Positions 8,971 to 19,246 of a stretch of DNA of 64,000 nt are shown in pieces. The notes under the pieces were generated by a model. The model did no database searches, had not been told where the DNA came from, and saw nothing but the letters and a program-made list of their open reading frames with translations. Position 1 is the stretch's first letter. The number at the start of each line of letters is the position of its first letter. The DNA lies in the NCBI GenBank assembly GCA_945861065.1, contig CAMASI010000008.1, forward strand, positions 18,339-82,338, written 5' to 3'. The stretch is from Klebsiella pneumoniae. GTDB taxonomy: Bacteria > Myxococcota_A > UBA796 > GCA-2862545. A program made the position numbers and the translations under genes.

Positions 8971-9795
8971 TCACTTGGCTGCGCTATACTCGATGGCCAT
9001 ATGATGCTCAAGCCGAGCTTCGACCTTGTACTTGTTGTCGGTCAGTTCGGTATCGTTGATCATCAGCTGAATTTTCCCGTGGTCCGGCGCGAGGAATTCC
9101 ATTTGCAAACCCACGGGCAACACCGTGCTGACGCCCGTCGCGGAGGTGTACTTCAGGATCAACATGCCCGCGTAGCAGCCTTCGAGGTTGCACGGATAGG
9201 CCCCGGAAGTCGATGCGCTGGTGTCCCCAGCGGCGTTGACCCACAGGCCTTTGGGTTCCAGTTGGTAGTAGTCCATCTCAGAACCCTTGACCTTGACGCG
9301 ATCGCCTTTGCACACGTGGCCCGTAAACTGCCAATCATTGTTGATGCTGAGGTAATCGTACATCGTATAGTCAAGGGGCGGGGTCATACACTCCCCGACC
9401 GTCAACTGGCCTGGAACGGCTGACAACCAAGTGCCCCACTCCGCCATTGACCCGGCAGCCATCCCGGCTTTGCACTTTTCTAGGTTGTCCTTTGCCACGA
9501 GTTCCAGCCGCTCCATCTTGGCCAGAATGGTCGTCTCGACGTTTTCCGACACATTGGAGGGGAAAGACACGCCGTCATTGCGCTCCCCACGCCACTGCGA
9601 CATCATTGCTTCGAGCGTCTTTTGCCGTGCTTCCTTCCGCGGACCGGTCAGGAGTACGGCGAAATCGGGCGGGTAGTAACAAAAACCCGCCCAGCCGAGC
9701 TCCTGGTGCCAGCCCTCGATCACAGGAGGTGGCCCCTTTTGCTTCTTGGCATGCGCAGACCCAGCCCACAAGAACAGGGCACTTATGGTCAACAT
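8971..9795 (-). CDS. secreted protein with LecA (PA-IL)-like C-terminal fold
   Basis: The 274-residue protein has a signal peptide (MLTISALFLWAGSAHA) and a strong GAGGAGG ribosome site just before ATG 9795. The open frame runs further upstream but without a plausible start. Residues about 25-140 are not recognised. The last roughly 120 residues resemble the galactophilic lectin LecA of Pseudomonas: a GDRVKV strand, GLWVN, then CNLEGCYAGMLILK, GLQMEFLAPDHGKIQL and INDTELTDNKY. LecA ligands its Ca2+ and sugar through an ND....T..NN loop, and here ND...LT.DN is at the same place. The match is from memory of the family, so lectin function is inference. It is the first gene of a four-gene minus-strand run of exported proteins. 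Confidence 0.6.
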   Translation of the reverse strand: MLTISALFLWAGSAHAKKQKGPPPVIEGWHQELGWAGFCYYPPDFAVLLTGPRKEARQKTLEAMMSQWRGERNDGVSFPSNVSENVETTILAKMERLELVAKDNLEKCKAGMAAGSMAEWGTWLSAVPGQLTVGECMTPPLDYTMYDYLSINNDWQFTGHVCKGDRVKVKGSEMDYYQLEPKGLWVNAAGDTSASTSGAYPCNLEGCYAGMLILKYTSATGVSTVLPVGLQMEFLAPDHGKIQLMINDTELTDNKYKVEARLEHHMAIEYSAAK

Positions 9796-9854
9796 CGGCG
9801 CCTCCTCAGCGAGGCGGCTATCCCGCGACCCGCTGCGCCGCATGAACCCACGGG

Positions 9855-9878
9855 CCGGCAGACCATTCCGTCTGCCGG
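9855..9878 (-). terminator. hairpin downstream of atpE
   Basis: CCGGCAGAC (9855-9863) and GTCTGCCGG (9870-9878) are perfect 9-bp inverted repeats with a 6-base loop, placed 8 bases after the atpE stop. There is no U-run on either strand, so it may end transcription only weakly or protect the 3' end of the atp message. Confidence 0.5.
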
Positions 9879-9886
9879 ACGCCGCT

Positions 9887-10171
9887 CTAGATGCCGTTGA
9901 CGAAGATGGCGAGCAGCGCAATGGATTCCATGAGCGCCATGCCGATGATGAACGGAACAAACAGCGCGCCAGCCGCGGCCGGGTTGCGGCCGATGCTCTC
10001 GTTCATGCCACGTGCGGCCAAGCCCTGGCCGAGACCTACACCCAGCGCGGCAAAGCCGATCGCAATGCCTTTCCCAACGGGCGCGTAGTTGGCGGCCTCC
10101 TGGGCGTAGGCGACGTCGCCGACAAGCAGGACCGCAGTCGCAACTGCGACGACCGGAATGAACTTCTTCAT
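9887..10171 (-). CDS. atpE: ATP synthase F0 subunit c
   Basis: The 94-residue proteolipid forms the rotating c-ring of the F-type ATP synthase. The first about 25 residues (MKKFIPVVAVATAVLLVGDVAYA) look like a cleavable signal or extra helix, followed by two transmembrane hairpin helices with the polar loop ARGMNESIGRNP. The ion-binding carboxylate is the Glu in GMALMESIAL. A Gln is present in GLGQG, but the Thr and Tyr of the full Na+ signature are not, so H+ coupling is more likely. ATG 10171 is chosen for its GGAGAAG ribosome site. It is last in the hemL-atpZ-atpI-atpB-atpE run. Confidence 0.95.
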   Translation of the reverse strand: MKKFIPVVAVATAVLLVGDVAYAQEAANYAPVGKGIAIGFAALGVGLGQGLAARGMNESIGRNPAAAGALFVPFIIGMALMESIALLAIFVNGI

Positions 10172-10202
10172 GACTTCTCCAATTTCCGCCTCAGCGGGGT
10201 GC

Positions 10203-10982
10203 TCAGTGAGACTCGTGACCGTGTGCACCATCGTCGTGTGCCACATGGGGCAGCGCGAGGCTGATGTACACCGTCGACAACAACGAGAAAACGAAGGCCT
10301 GAACGACACACACCAGCAGGGCGAGCATGATCAGGGGAACTTGCGGTCCGGGCAGCCACCACGGGACCATGTCGCTCATCTTGGTGAAGACCTGGTGATC
10401 GCCAAACATGTTCGCCGACAAACGAACCATGAGGGCAAACGGCCGAATGAGTAGGCTCACCACTTCTATCGGGAACAACAAAGGCGCGAGCCACCAGACC
10501 GGGCCAAACAGGTGCTTGATGTAGCCCACGGGATCCCGCGAAAGACCGACCGCGTTGAACAGCAGGAAGCTTCCGATCGCCAACCCGACGTTGGTGTTGA
10601 CGTTGTCCGTGGGGGACAGAAACCCCGGAATCAGACCCAACAGGTTGCTCACGAGGAGGTACAGGAAACAGCTGACGATGATCGGCAAGAAGACCCGAGC
10701 GTCTTTTGCGGACATCATCGAGGCCATGTTGCCCTGCCAAAACTCCACGACAGCCTCGGCAAACACCCTGGGCGTCAACCGGTCGTCAGTCGCATACCGG
10801 TCAACCCCTGTGCGCGCCTTTGTTGCCTCGATTCCCATTCGCGCCAACAACGCAAATCCGAGAAGCAAGAAGACCGCCAGCCACACGTGCAAGAACGTGG
10901 CGTCCATCTGGCCAACGCCGATGAGCTCATTGCGGTCTACGGCTTCAATCAGGTGAAACCAGGAGAACCCTGACGCGATCAT
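10203..10982 (-). CDS. atpB: ATP synthase F0 subunit a
   Basis: The 259-residue membrane stator subunit forms the proton half-channels against the c-ring. The essential Arg sits in SLLIRPFALMVRLSANMFGD, and the preceding PTDNVNTNVGLAIGSFLLF and following VVQAFVFSLLSTVYI helices are typical. The C-terminus is His-rich (HVAHDDGAHGHESH). ATG 10982 overlaps the atpI stop as ATGA. The genes for subunits b, delta and F1 are not in the window, so the ATP synthase genes are split. Confidence 0.96.
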   Translation of the reverse strand: MIASGFSWFHLIEAVDRNELIGVGQMDATFLHVWLAVFLLLGFALLARMGIEATKARTGVDRYATDDRLTPRVFAEAVVEFWQGNMASMMSAKDARVFLPIIVSCFLYLLVSNLLGLIPGFLSPTDNVNTNVGLAIGSFLLFNAVGLSRDPVGYIKHLFGPVWWLAPLLFPIEVVSLLIRPFALMVRLSANMFGDHQVFTKMSDMVPWWLPGPQVPLIMLALLVCVVQAFVFSLLSTVYISLALPHVAHDDGAHGHESH

Positions 10983-11278
10983 TGGGCCACCACAGGACGC
11001 CGGGTCCATGCCACGCCAAGGCCCAGGGTCCACACGAACATCAGGCCCACCAAGAGAGGAAGGTGCGGGAAAACTTTGCCCAACAGCGCGAGCACCACAA
11101 CCGCCAACGGTAAGTGCGCTGGCAACAACACGACGGGCCACCGGAAGCGGCCATCGAGCGTCGTCGCAATCCACGCCTCGGTCCCAAACCACAGGGCGGC
11201 CAACAACAATGCGCCTATCAACGCACCTGCAACGAGCGCGGCGACCATCAGCGTTTCAACGGGGGGAAGCAGGGCCAT
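10979..11278 (-). CDS. atpI: AtpI-like ATP synthase assembly membrane protein
   Basis: The 99-residue protein has four predicted hydrophobic stretches (LMVAALVAGALIGALLLAAL; VVLLPAHLPLAVVVLALLG; LVGLMFVWTLGLGVAW) and lies directly before atpB. Size, topology and position match AtpI, which helps assemble the c-ring. ATG 11278 lies inside the end of atpZ. A TTG at 11335 would add 19 residues and cannot be excluded. The sequence itself is poorly conserved, so the call rests mainly on context. Confidence 0.65.
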   Translation of the reverse strand: MALLPPVETLMVAALVAGALIGALLLAALWFGTEAWIATTLDGRFRWPVVLLPAHLPLAVVVLALLGKVFPHLPLLVGLMFVWTLGLGVAWTRRPVVAQ

Positions 11279-11492
11279 CCGGCGGAGATCCTTGCGAACG
11301 AGCGAGACTGAGAGCGTCCACCACACTGAGAGCAAACCCGACGAAGGTAAGCAAGCCCGGCAACCAAGGACCGGTTTCCCACCGATCCGCCAACCACCGC
11401 CCGATCAGCGCACCGGCCAGCGGATACGCCATGATCCGCGATGCCGTCGCTGCCGCGACCGCGAAACTTCGCCCAGCACCCTCCGTGGCCAC
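11256..11492 (-). CDS. atpZ: AtpZ/AtpI family F0F1-ATPase accessory protein
   Basis: The 78-residue protein has two transmembrane segments in the order expected for AtpZ (ATPase_gene1): YPLAGALIGRWLADRW, then PWLPGLLTFVGFALSV. AtpZ with AtpI has been linked to ion supply or assembly of the F0 sector. The start is probably GTG 11492; a later ATG at 11432 would leave out the first 20 residues. It follows hemL by 75 bases and overlaps atpI. Confidence 0.7.
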   Translation of the reverse strand: MATEGAGRSFAVAAATASRIMAYPLAGALIGRWLADRWETGPWLPGLLTFVGFALSVVDALSLARSQGSPPDGPASPR

Positions 11493-11567
11493 GCCCTCCC
11501 GGCCCCGCGAGCTAGCCGCAGGGCTCGGCTGCGATCAAGCTGAGCGCAACGGATTGGTGCGGACCCG

Positions 11568-12854
11568 TCATCGTGGGGCCATCGCCCCGTCGATCGCCGC
11601 GCTGAGCCCGTCGATGACAACCTCAACGTCGTCATCGGACATCGCGGCGTTGAGAAATGCGGCTTCGAATTGACTTGGAGGCAACGAAATCCCGGCCTCA
11701 AGGGCGCCTCGGAAGAATCGAGCGAAGGCGCCCACGTCACACTGACGCGCTTCGTCGAGGTTCATCGGTGCTTCCTTCCGGAACCACACCGTACACATGG
11801 CGCCCACCCGCGTCATGGAACAACCGGCGGCTTGAAGCGCGTTGGCGAGGCCGGCGTCGAGACGGGCCCCGATCTCGTCTAGCCGGGCGTACACGTCTGG
11901 GTTGAGCGCCGCTAGCGTCGCACGACCGGCTGCCACCGCAACTGGATTGCCGGACAACGTGCCCGCCTGGTACACCGGTCCGAGCGGCGCCAACTGGTCC
12001 ATCAATGCGGCACCCCCGCCAAAAGCGGCCAACGGGAACCCACCGCCCACAATCTTTCCGAGACAGGTCAAGTCACCGTACACGCCGTATTTGCCTTGTG
12101 CGCCGCGCGGTCCAACCCGAAAGCCGGTCATCACCTCGTCCACGATGAAGACCGAGCCTGCGCGGTCACAGGCAGCGCGCAACGCCTCTAGGAACCCAGG
12201 CTTTGGCGGCACCGTGCCCATATTGCCGACCACCGGCTCGACGATGACCGCGGCAATCTGAGCGCCCTGCGATTCAAAACACCGCAGCACGGCGCTTACG
12301 TCGTTGTACGGCAACACCACTGTCAACGCAGCAACCGCTGCCGGCACGCCGGCGGAATCCGGCACGCCAAAGGTGAGGCCGCCCGAGCCAGCCCCCACAA
12401 GAACCGCGTCGTGGGCTCCGTGGTAGCAGCCATCGAACTTGACGACGAGGTCTCGGCCCGTCGCTCCGCGTGCCAGCCGGATGGCGTGTGCCGTCGCCTC
12501 AGAACCCGAGGAACACAGGCGAACCTTTTCCAGCCACGGCAAGCGGTCGCACAGGGCCTCCGCCAGCTCAACCTCGCCCGCCGTCGGCGCGCCGAACGTC
12601 GAGCCCAACCGCAGCGCACGGGTGGCGGCCTCCACCACCGACGGCTCCGCATGCCCGAGCAACAGGGCGCCCCAAGACCCGACGAGGTCCACGTAGCGTC
12701 GACCGTCTTCGTCCCACACGTAGGCGCCTTGTCCCCGCGCCACGAAGAGCGGATCCCCACCGACGGCACGGAACGCCCGAACGGGACTGTTCACCCCACC
12801 TGGAATTCGTTGCTTCGCGCGCTCAAGCCACGCCGCAGACCTCGGACCACTCAT
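11568..12854 (-). CDS. hemL: glutamate-1-semialdehyde 2,1-aminomutase
   Basis: The 428-residue PLP enzyme converts glutamate-1-semialdehyde to 5-aminolevulinate in the C5 pathway of tetrapyrrole synthesis. Recognised segments are RIPGGVNSPVRAF near the N-terminus, GSWGALLLGHAEP, CSSGSEATAHAIRLAR, KFDGCYHGAHD, FIVDEVMTGFRVG and the PLP-lysine motif TCLGKIVGGGFPLAAFGG. ATG 12854 overlaps the stop of the upstream gene (ATGA). No heme gene lies beside it; its pairing with ATP synthase genes is local context only. Confidence 0.96.
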   Translation of the reverse strand: MSGPRSAAWLERAKQRIPGGVNSPVRAFRAVGGDPLFVARGQGAYVWDEDGRRYVDLVGSWGALLLGHAEPSVVEAATRALRLGSTFGAPTAGEVELAEALCDRLPWLEKVRLCSSGSEATAHAIRLARGATGRDLVVKFDGCYHGAHDAVLVGAGSGGLTFGVPDSAGVPAAVAALTVVLPYNDVSAVLRCFESQGAQIAAVIVEPVVGNMGTVPPKPGFLEALRAACDRAGSVFIVDEVMTGFRVGPRGAQGKYGVYGDLTCLGKIVGGGFPLAAFGGGAALMDQLAPLGPVYQAGTLSGNPVAVAAGRATLAALNPDVYARLDEIGARLDAGLANALQAAGCSMTRVGAMCTVWFRKEAPMNLDEARQCDVGAFARFFRGALEAGISLPPSQFEAAFLNAAMSDDDVEVVIDGLSAAIDGAMAPR

Positions 12855-13549
12855 TTGTGCACCTGCGCATCGGCGACGGCGGCGTCGCCCGTTTCTCCTC
12901 TTCGCGTCGCGCACACGGCGATGCCTTGCGCGGCGGCCTGCTCCAACAATGCGTCGCCGTCTACGCCGCGAAAGGCGTTTTCGGCCTCGTCGAGCTCACC
13001 GAGTTCCAGCAACAAATTTCCTTCGCGAAGCCAACTCACGCCCGCCATTTGCGGACACGACCTGCGAATCCCGAGGAAACGCTCCCGCGCATAGTTCGCC
13101 GCGAGGTCCGAATTCGCAGCTTCGGAAGCCGCTCGCCGGGCGGCCTCAAGCTGAAAGTCGCAGGCCCTGGCCGGATCGGAAATTCCGGCGCCGTCGAGCC
13201 AAACCAACGCATCTTCCACATCGACAAGGGAGGCCAGGCGCTCGAACACGTCGGCCCTCACCACCGGATCGTCCGTGAACGCGGTCAAATAGAGCAACCA
13301 GTCCGCCGCTGCATCGTAGGCCCTCCGATCCGACCACAACACCGCTGCTACCCGCTCCACCGCCGCCCTGCGTGTCTCCTTCAACAAACCGGCCGCGGCC
13401 ACCTGCTCATAGAGCGCAACGGCCCCGATCACGTCGCCCGCCGCGAGTCTGGCATCCGCCCGCCACAGCGCAACTGGCGACTGTGGGCTGAACCACGCCA
13501 ATGCGGACAGCACGACTGCACAGGCCAAGGACGCCGTCCAACGAACCAC
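12851..13549 (-). CDS. exported TPR-like protein, function unknown
   Basis: The 232-residue protein has an N-terminal signal or anchor segment (ACAVVLSALAWFSP) followed by Ala-rich helical pairs (ARLAAGDVIGAVALYEQVAA; LGELDEAENAF) typical of tetratricopeptide repeats. The start is GTG 13549, with GGAGGGC just upstream. It heads the operon with hemL and the atp genes and is coupled to hemL. I do not recognise a specific family. Confidence 0.6.
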   Translation of the reverse strand: MVRWTASLACAVVLSALAWFSPQSPVALWRADARLAAGDVIGAVALYEQVAAAGLLKETRRAAVERVAAVLWSDRRAYDAAADWLLYLTAFTDDPVVRADVFERLASLVDVEDALVWLDGAGISDPARACDFQLEAARRAASEAANSDLAANYARERFLGIRRSCPQMAGVSWLREGNLLLELGELDEAENAFRGVDGDALLEQAAAQGIAVCATRRGETGDAAVADAQVHK

Positions 13550-13555
13550 ACGCCC

Positions 13556-13610
13556 TCCGACACCGCAAAGTAACCGGGTCAGCCGTCGCGCCCTGTCTTA
13601 CGGTGTCGGA
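13556..13610 (-). promoter_or_regulatory. 10-bp inverted repeat in the leader of the hemL/atp operon
   Basis: TCCGACACCG (13556-13565) and CGGTGTCGGA (13601-13610) are exact reverse complements 35 bases apart. On the minus-strand transcript the second arm runs into the GGAGGG ribosome site of the TPR-like gene, so the structure could hide it. It could equally be an operator. Confidence 0.4.
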
Positions 13611-13660
13611 ATCCGTCGCCTACGGGCGCGATGATCGAAAGCCGCTCCGCGATACTCCTA

Positions 13661-13700
13661 CCCGCACCCGATCCCGATCCCGATCCCCCTCCCGACCCGA
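13661..13700 (+). repeat. CCCGAT-type hexamer array upstream of the four-helix gene remnant
   Basis: Forty bases are built from CCCGAT/CCCGAC/CCCGCA units. The array ends 7 bases before the ATG of the S23-like remnant and is largely complementary to the GGGAGC array that follows the remnant. Confidence 0.7.
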
Positions 13701-13707
13701 GGCAGCG

Positions 13708-13928
13708 ATGCCGTTCGACCATGAGAAGCTCGATGTGTACGCCGTCGCCATGGACTTCCTGGTACTCGCCAACGGCGTCGTTGAGCGGTTGACTGCGCGG
13801 CGATCCTCGACGCGTGCCGTCGCCTCAACCTCGTCGAGGACGCAACGCATCGGTCCGGTAAGGAGCAGCTCGATCGCGTCGTGGCGATGCTCGTAGCCTT
13901 GGCGAAGAAGCTCCAGAATGATCGCTGA
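13708..13928 (+). pseudogene. four-helix-bundle protein (S23/23S rRNA intervening-sequence type), internally deleted
   Basis: The 5' part encodes MPFDHEKLDVYAVAMDFLVL, the typical start of these proteins. After about residue 30 the normal core (the conserved R-A-x-x-SIPxNIAEG region) is absent. The sequence continues in another frame with AAILDACRRLNLVEDATHRS and DRVVAMLVALAKKLQNDR then TGA at 13926-13928, which is the usual C-terminal helix. So roughly 40 codons are deleted with a frame change, and the gene is dead. These genes occur inside 23S rRNA intervening sequences and also dispersed, as here. Confidence 0.75.
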
Positions 13929-13944
13929 CGCTTCCAGGGGCGAC

Positions 13945-13995
13945 GCCGGGAGCGGGGTCGGGAGCGGGAGCGGGACCGGGAGCGGGCCGGGCCCG
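13945..13995 (+). repeat. GGGAGC-type hexamer array downstream of the four-helix gene remnant
   Basis: Tandem GGGAGC/GGGACC/GGGTCG units follow the remnant by 16 bases. Its reverse complement resembles the CCCGAT/CCCGAC array on the other side, so a transcript through the locus could fold into one long stem with the remnant in the loop. Confidence 0.7.
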
Positions 13996-13997
13996 GC

Positions 13998-14523
13998 TTG
14001 TGGGGATCGCGCCCGACCGTGGGTCGCGGGTCCGGTCTGCGTGTGGTTTACACCCGGGACACTGCCTTTTTCCTGGTGGATCCACAACTGGTATTCCGCA
14101 CGCCCATGTCGGCGTCGAGCGTCACCGACGGCATCCGATCACACACGTACCTGGATGGGCGAGCGGTGCTGGTGGCCCGGCTGGAACGGGGCGTGACGGT
14201 GGAGGTCCGATACAGCGACGACCAAGTCGTGGGGCGTTCATGGACGGGCGACGGGCACTACGCCGACGTGGCTTTGTGGCATCCGATGTCCGACAATTCG
14301 GTGAAGTGGTGCAGTACCGTCCTTACGAATGGTCAGTCGAGAGCAGCGAGACGCCCGCACCGCGCCCGTCCTATCCTCCGGAGCCGGTGATTCCTGGGCC
14401 GGTGTTCGTTGGGGACACGGAAGTGGTAGTGGTTGGGGTGGTGCCTGGTTCCGCGGTCGAGTTGTGGTGGAGCGAGGGGGACGAGGAGGTAGCGGTGCTG
14501 CCGGAAACGCCGGTCAGGTTGGG
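13998..14523 (+). pseudogene. frameshifted and truncated fragment of an unrecognised protein
   Basis: One frame reads protein-like to about 14303 (VVYTRDTAFFLVDPQLVFRT ... GHYADVALWHPMSDNSVK). From there the next frame continues in similar style (EVVQYRPYEWSVESSET ... PGPVFVGDTEVVVVGVV ... EVAVLPETPVRLG). The switch at about 14301-14306 fits a single indel. The end runs into antisense vapC sequence at about 14524, so the true C-terminus is lost, and no convincing start is seen. It is a remnant; the parent family is not recognised. Confidence 0.4.
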
Positions 14524-14592
14524 CAGCCGAGAACCGACGCCGCCCATCCCCTTGAAGAAGTACGCGACTGTGTTCGTGTCCAGGGCGTACAT
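14524..14592 (-). pseudogene. vapC (PIN-domain toxin) N-terminal stub
   Basis: The frame begins MYALDTNTVAYFFKGMG, a very typical VapC start including the first catalytic Asp (LDTN). After about 23 residues the similarity stops and the frame becomes low-complexity antisense of the neighbouring plus-strand fragment. The remaining PIN active-site acidic residues are missing, so no active nuclease can be made. Its ATG overlaps the antitoxin stop (ATGA), the classic toxin-antitoxin arrangement. Confidence 0.75.
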
Positions 14593-14822
14593 CAGAGCGG
14601 CTCGCGGGCCAAGTCACCGCCCTTTGCGGCATCACGGTCAGGGCCGTCGTCTTGGGGTCGCCAGCTTCCGGCAAACGCGGCGATGTCGGCGGGCCACGCG
14701 GCACCCACGCGAGACCGGAGCACATCCGCGATCCACCGGCTCACGGAGACCCCAGCGGCCCTCGCGGCTGCCCTTGTCCCCGCCTCGGTTTCGTCATCGA
14801 TGTAGATCGTCAACTGGGACAT
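14592..14822 (-). CDS. ribbon-helix-helix antitoxin (VapB-like), now orphan
   Basis: The 76-residue protein starts MSQLTIYIDDETEAGTRAAA and continues GVSVSRWIADVLR, which gives the strand-helix-helix of the RHH/CopG fold used by antitoxins to bind DNA and neutralise toxin. The C-terminal half (AAWPADIAAFAGSWRP) is the expected toxin-binding tail. ATG 14822 or 14825 is suitable. The partner toxin is only a stub, so the protein may now simply repress its own promoter. Confidence 0.8.
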   Translation of the reverse strand: MSQLTIYIDDETEAGTRAAARAAGVSVSRWIADVLRSRVGAAWPADIAAFAGSWRPQDDGPDRDAAKGGDLAREPL

Positions 14823-14834
14823 CATTTTGCTCCA

Positions 14835-14854
14835 CGTATATGTGGGAGTATACG
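14835..14854 (-). promoter_or_regulatory. operator and -10 box of the antitoxin operon
   Basis: CGTATA (14835-14840) and TATACG (14849-14854) form a perfect inverted repeat 8 bases apart. On the minus strand the -10-like TATACT (complement of 14847-14852) overlaps it, 22 bases before the antitoxin start at 14825. This suits autorepression by an RHH antitoxin. No clear -35 box is seen. Confidence 0.55.
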
Positions 14855-14946
14855 CGCCTCGGGTCGTCACGCAGCCGCCGAGTTGTCTCCAGTTGAGCCA
14901 CCGTGGTCACGCCCCCCGGCGCGGCGGAACGAGGACGCAGGTGCGC

Positions 14947-18094
<3,148 letters not shown>

Positions 18095-18105
<11 letters not shown>

Positions 18106-19246
18106 GGCCTTCACCCATCTCCGCCTTGGCGAGCTCGCTCTTGAGCGTGAACGCGCCCTTTACGACGATGGGCTCACCGGGCTGGATCCCGGTGAGGATC
18201 TGCACCTCGACTGCGTTTCTCTCGCCGAGCGTGACGGCGCGCGCCTCGAACGCAGCGCCCTCCTCCACGAACACCGACGGCCGACCCTCGACGTCCTGGA
18301 TCGCCTCGGCAGGAACAACGACGGTCGGTGCCGAGAGCGTTGCGCCGGCCCCAAGGTCGGCGCGGCCGAACATGCCCGGCTTGAGGCGATGTTCGGGGTT
18401 GTCCACCACGAGTCGCACCTCGATCGTGCGCGAGTCGGACTCGACGACGGAGCCCACCCAGTCGATCACCCCAGCGAACGCCTCGCCTGGCCAGGCGTCC
18501 ACGGTGAAGCGCACCTGCTGCCCGCGGCTGACCCGGGACAGGTCCCGTTCGAACACGTCAAGCACCACCCAAACGAGGTCGAGGTTGCCGACGTGGAAGA
18601 GCTGCGTGCCGGGAGCCACGGCTTCGCCGACGGACACCTCCGCCGAGAGAACTTCGCCGGCCACGGGGCTCTTGACGGGGAACCGCGACGGGAAGTGTTC
18701 ACCGTCGAGTGCGCCCGGGTTCACCCCGAGCACGCGGAGGCGCTCCTCGGCCGCCTCGTAGGAGGCGCTAGCTCCCGACGCCTGCGCAGACGCCTCGGCG
18801 AGTTGGGCCTTCGACGTCGAGCCGCTCGCTTCGAGCTCCCGGAGCCGCTCGACCCGCGCCAGCGCGACGTCTCGGTCGGCCATCCGCGCGTGGTAGGTGC
18901 CGATGGCCTCGCCAAGAGCGGGTGAGCGCACTTCGGCCAGAACGGTGCCCACGACGACCGGATCTCCGGGCTGGAGGAGAATGCGCTCCACTTGCCCTTC
19001 CGCGGACACGCCGACACGTGCCTCGCGACGAGGGTCGAGCTGAACCCGCGCGGTGGTGCCGAAGCCCTCGGACCAGGCACGGCTCTCCGCGGGTTGGACC
19101 ACGAGCGCGGCGGCGGCGCGCGCCGCAGGGGACAGGCTCACGCGCTCAGCGTGGCCGCCTTCTTCGGCGTGGTCGTCGTGGTCCTCGTGTTCGGGGTCCG
19201 TACCGGAAAAGAGGGAGCAACCAAGGACAAGCAGGAGGGGGATCAT
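18095..19246 (-). CDS. czcB: membrane-fusion protein of the metal efflux system, CzcB type
   Basis: The 383-residue periplasmic adaptor begins as a lipoprotein (MIPLLLVLGCSLF) with a His/Asp/Glu-rich stretch (EHEDHDDHAEEGGHAE) likely to bind metal. Barrel-sandwich segments (GQVERILLQPGDPVVVGTVL; PVKSPVAGEVLSAEVSVGEA), a coiled-coil arm around residues 110-160 and beta-barrel parts (DAWPGEAFAGVIDWVG) follow. The tail GEGHAH is again His-rich. ATG 19246 overlaps the upstream stop (ATGA). Confidence 0.92.

Noticed and set aside
9887..10171. Na+-binding c-ring of ATP synthase
   Set aside because: The Gln of the Na+ signature is present but the downstream Thr/Tyr are not. The Glu-Ser-Ile-Ala context fits H+ types.
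14000..14896. 298-residue frame on the plus strand read as a single gene
   Set aside because: Its first 100 residues look non-coding. The coding-like signal is in the other frame before 14303, and the tail is antisense of the antitoxin, so it was treated as a frameshifted fragment.
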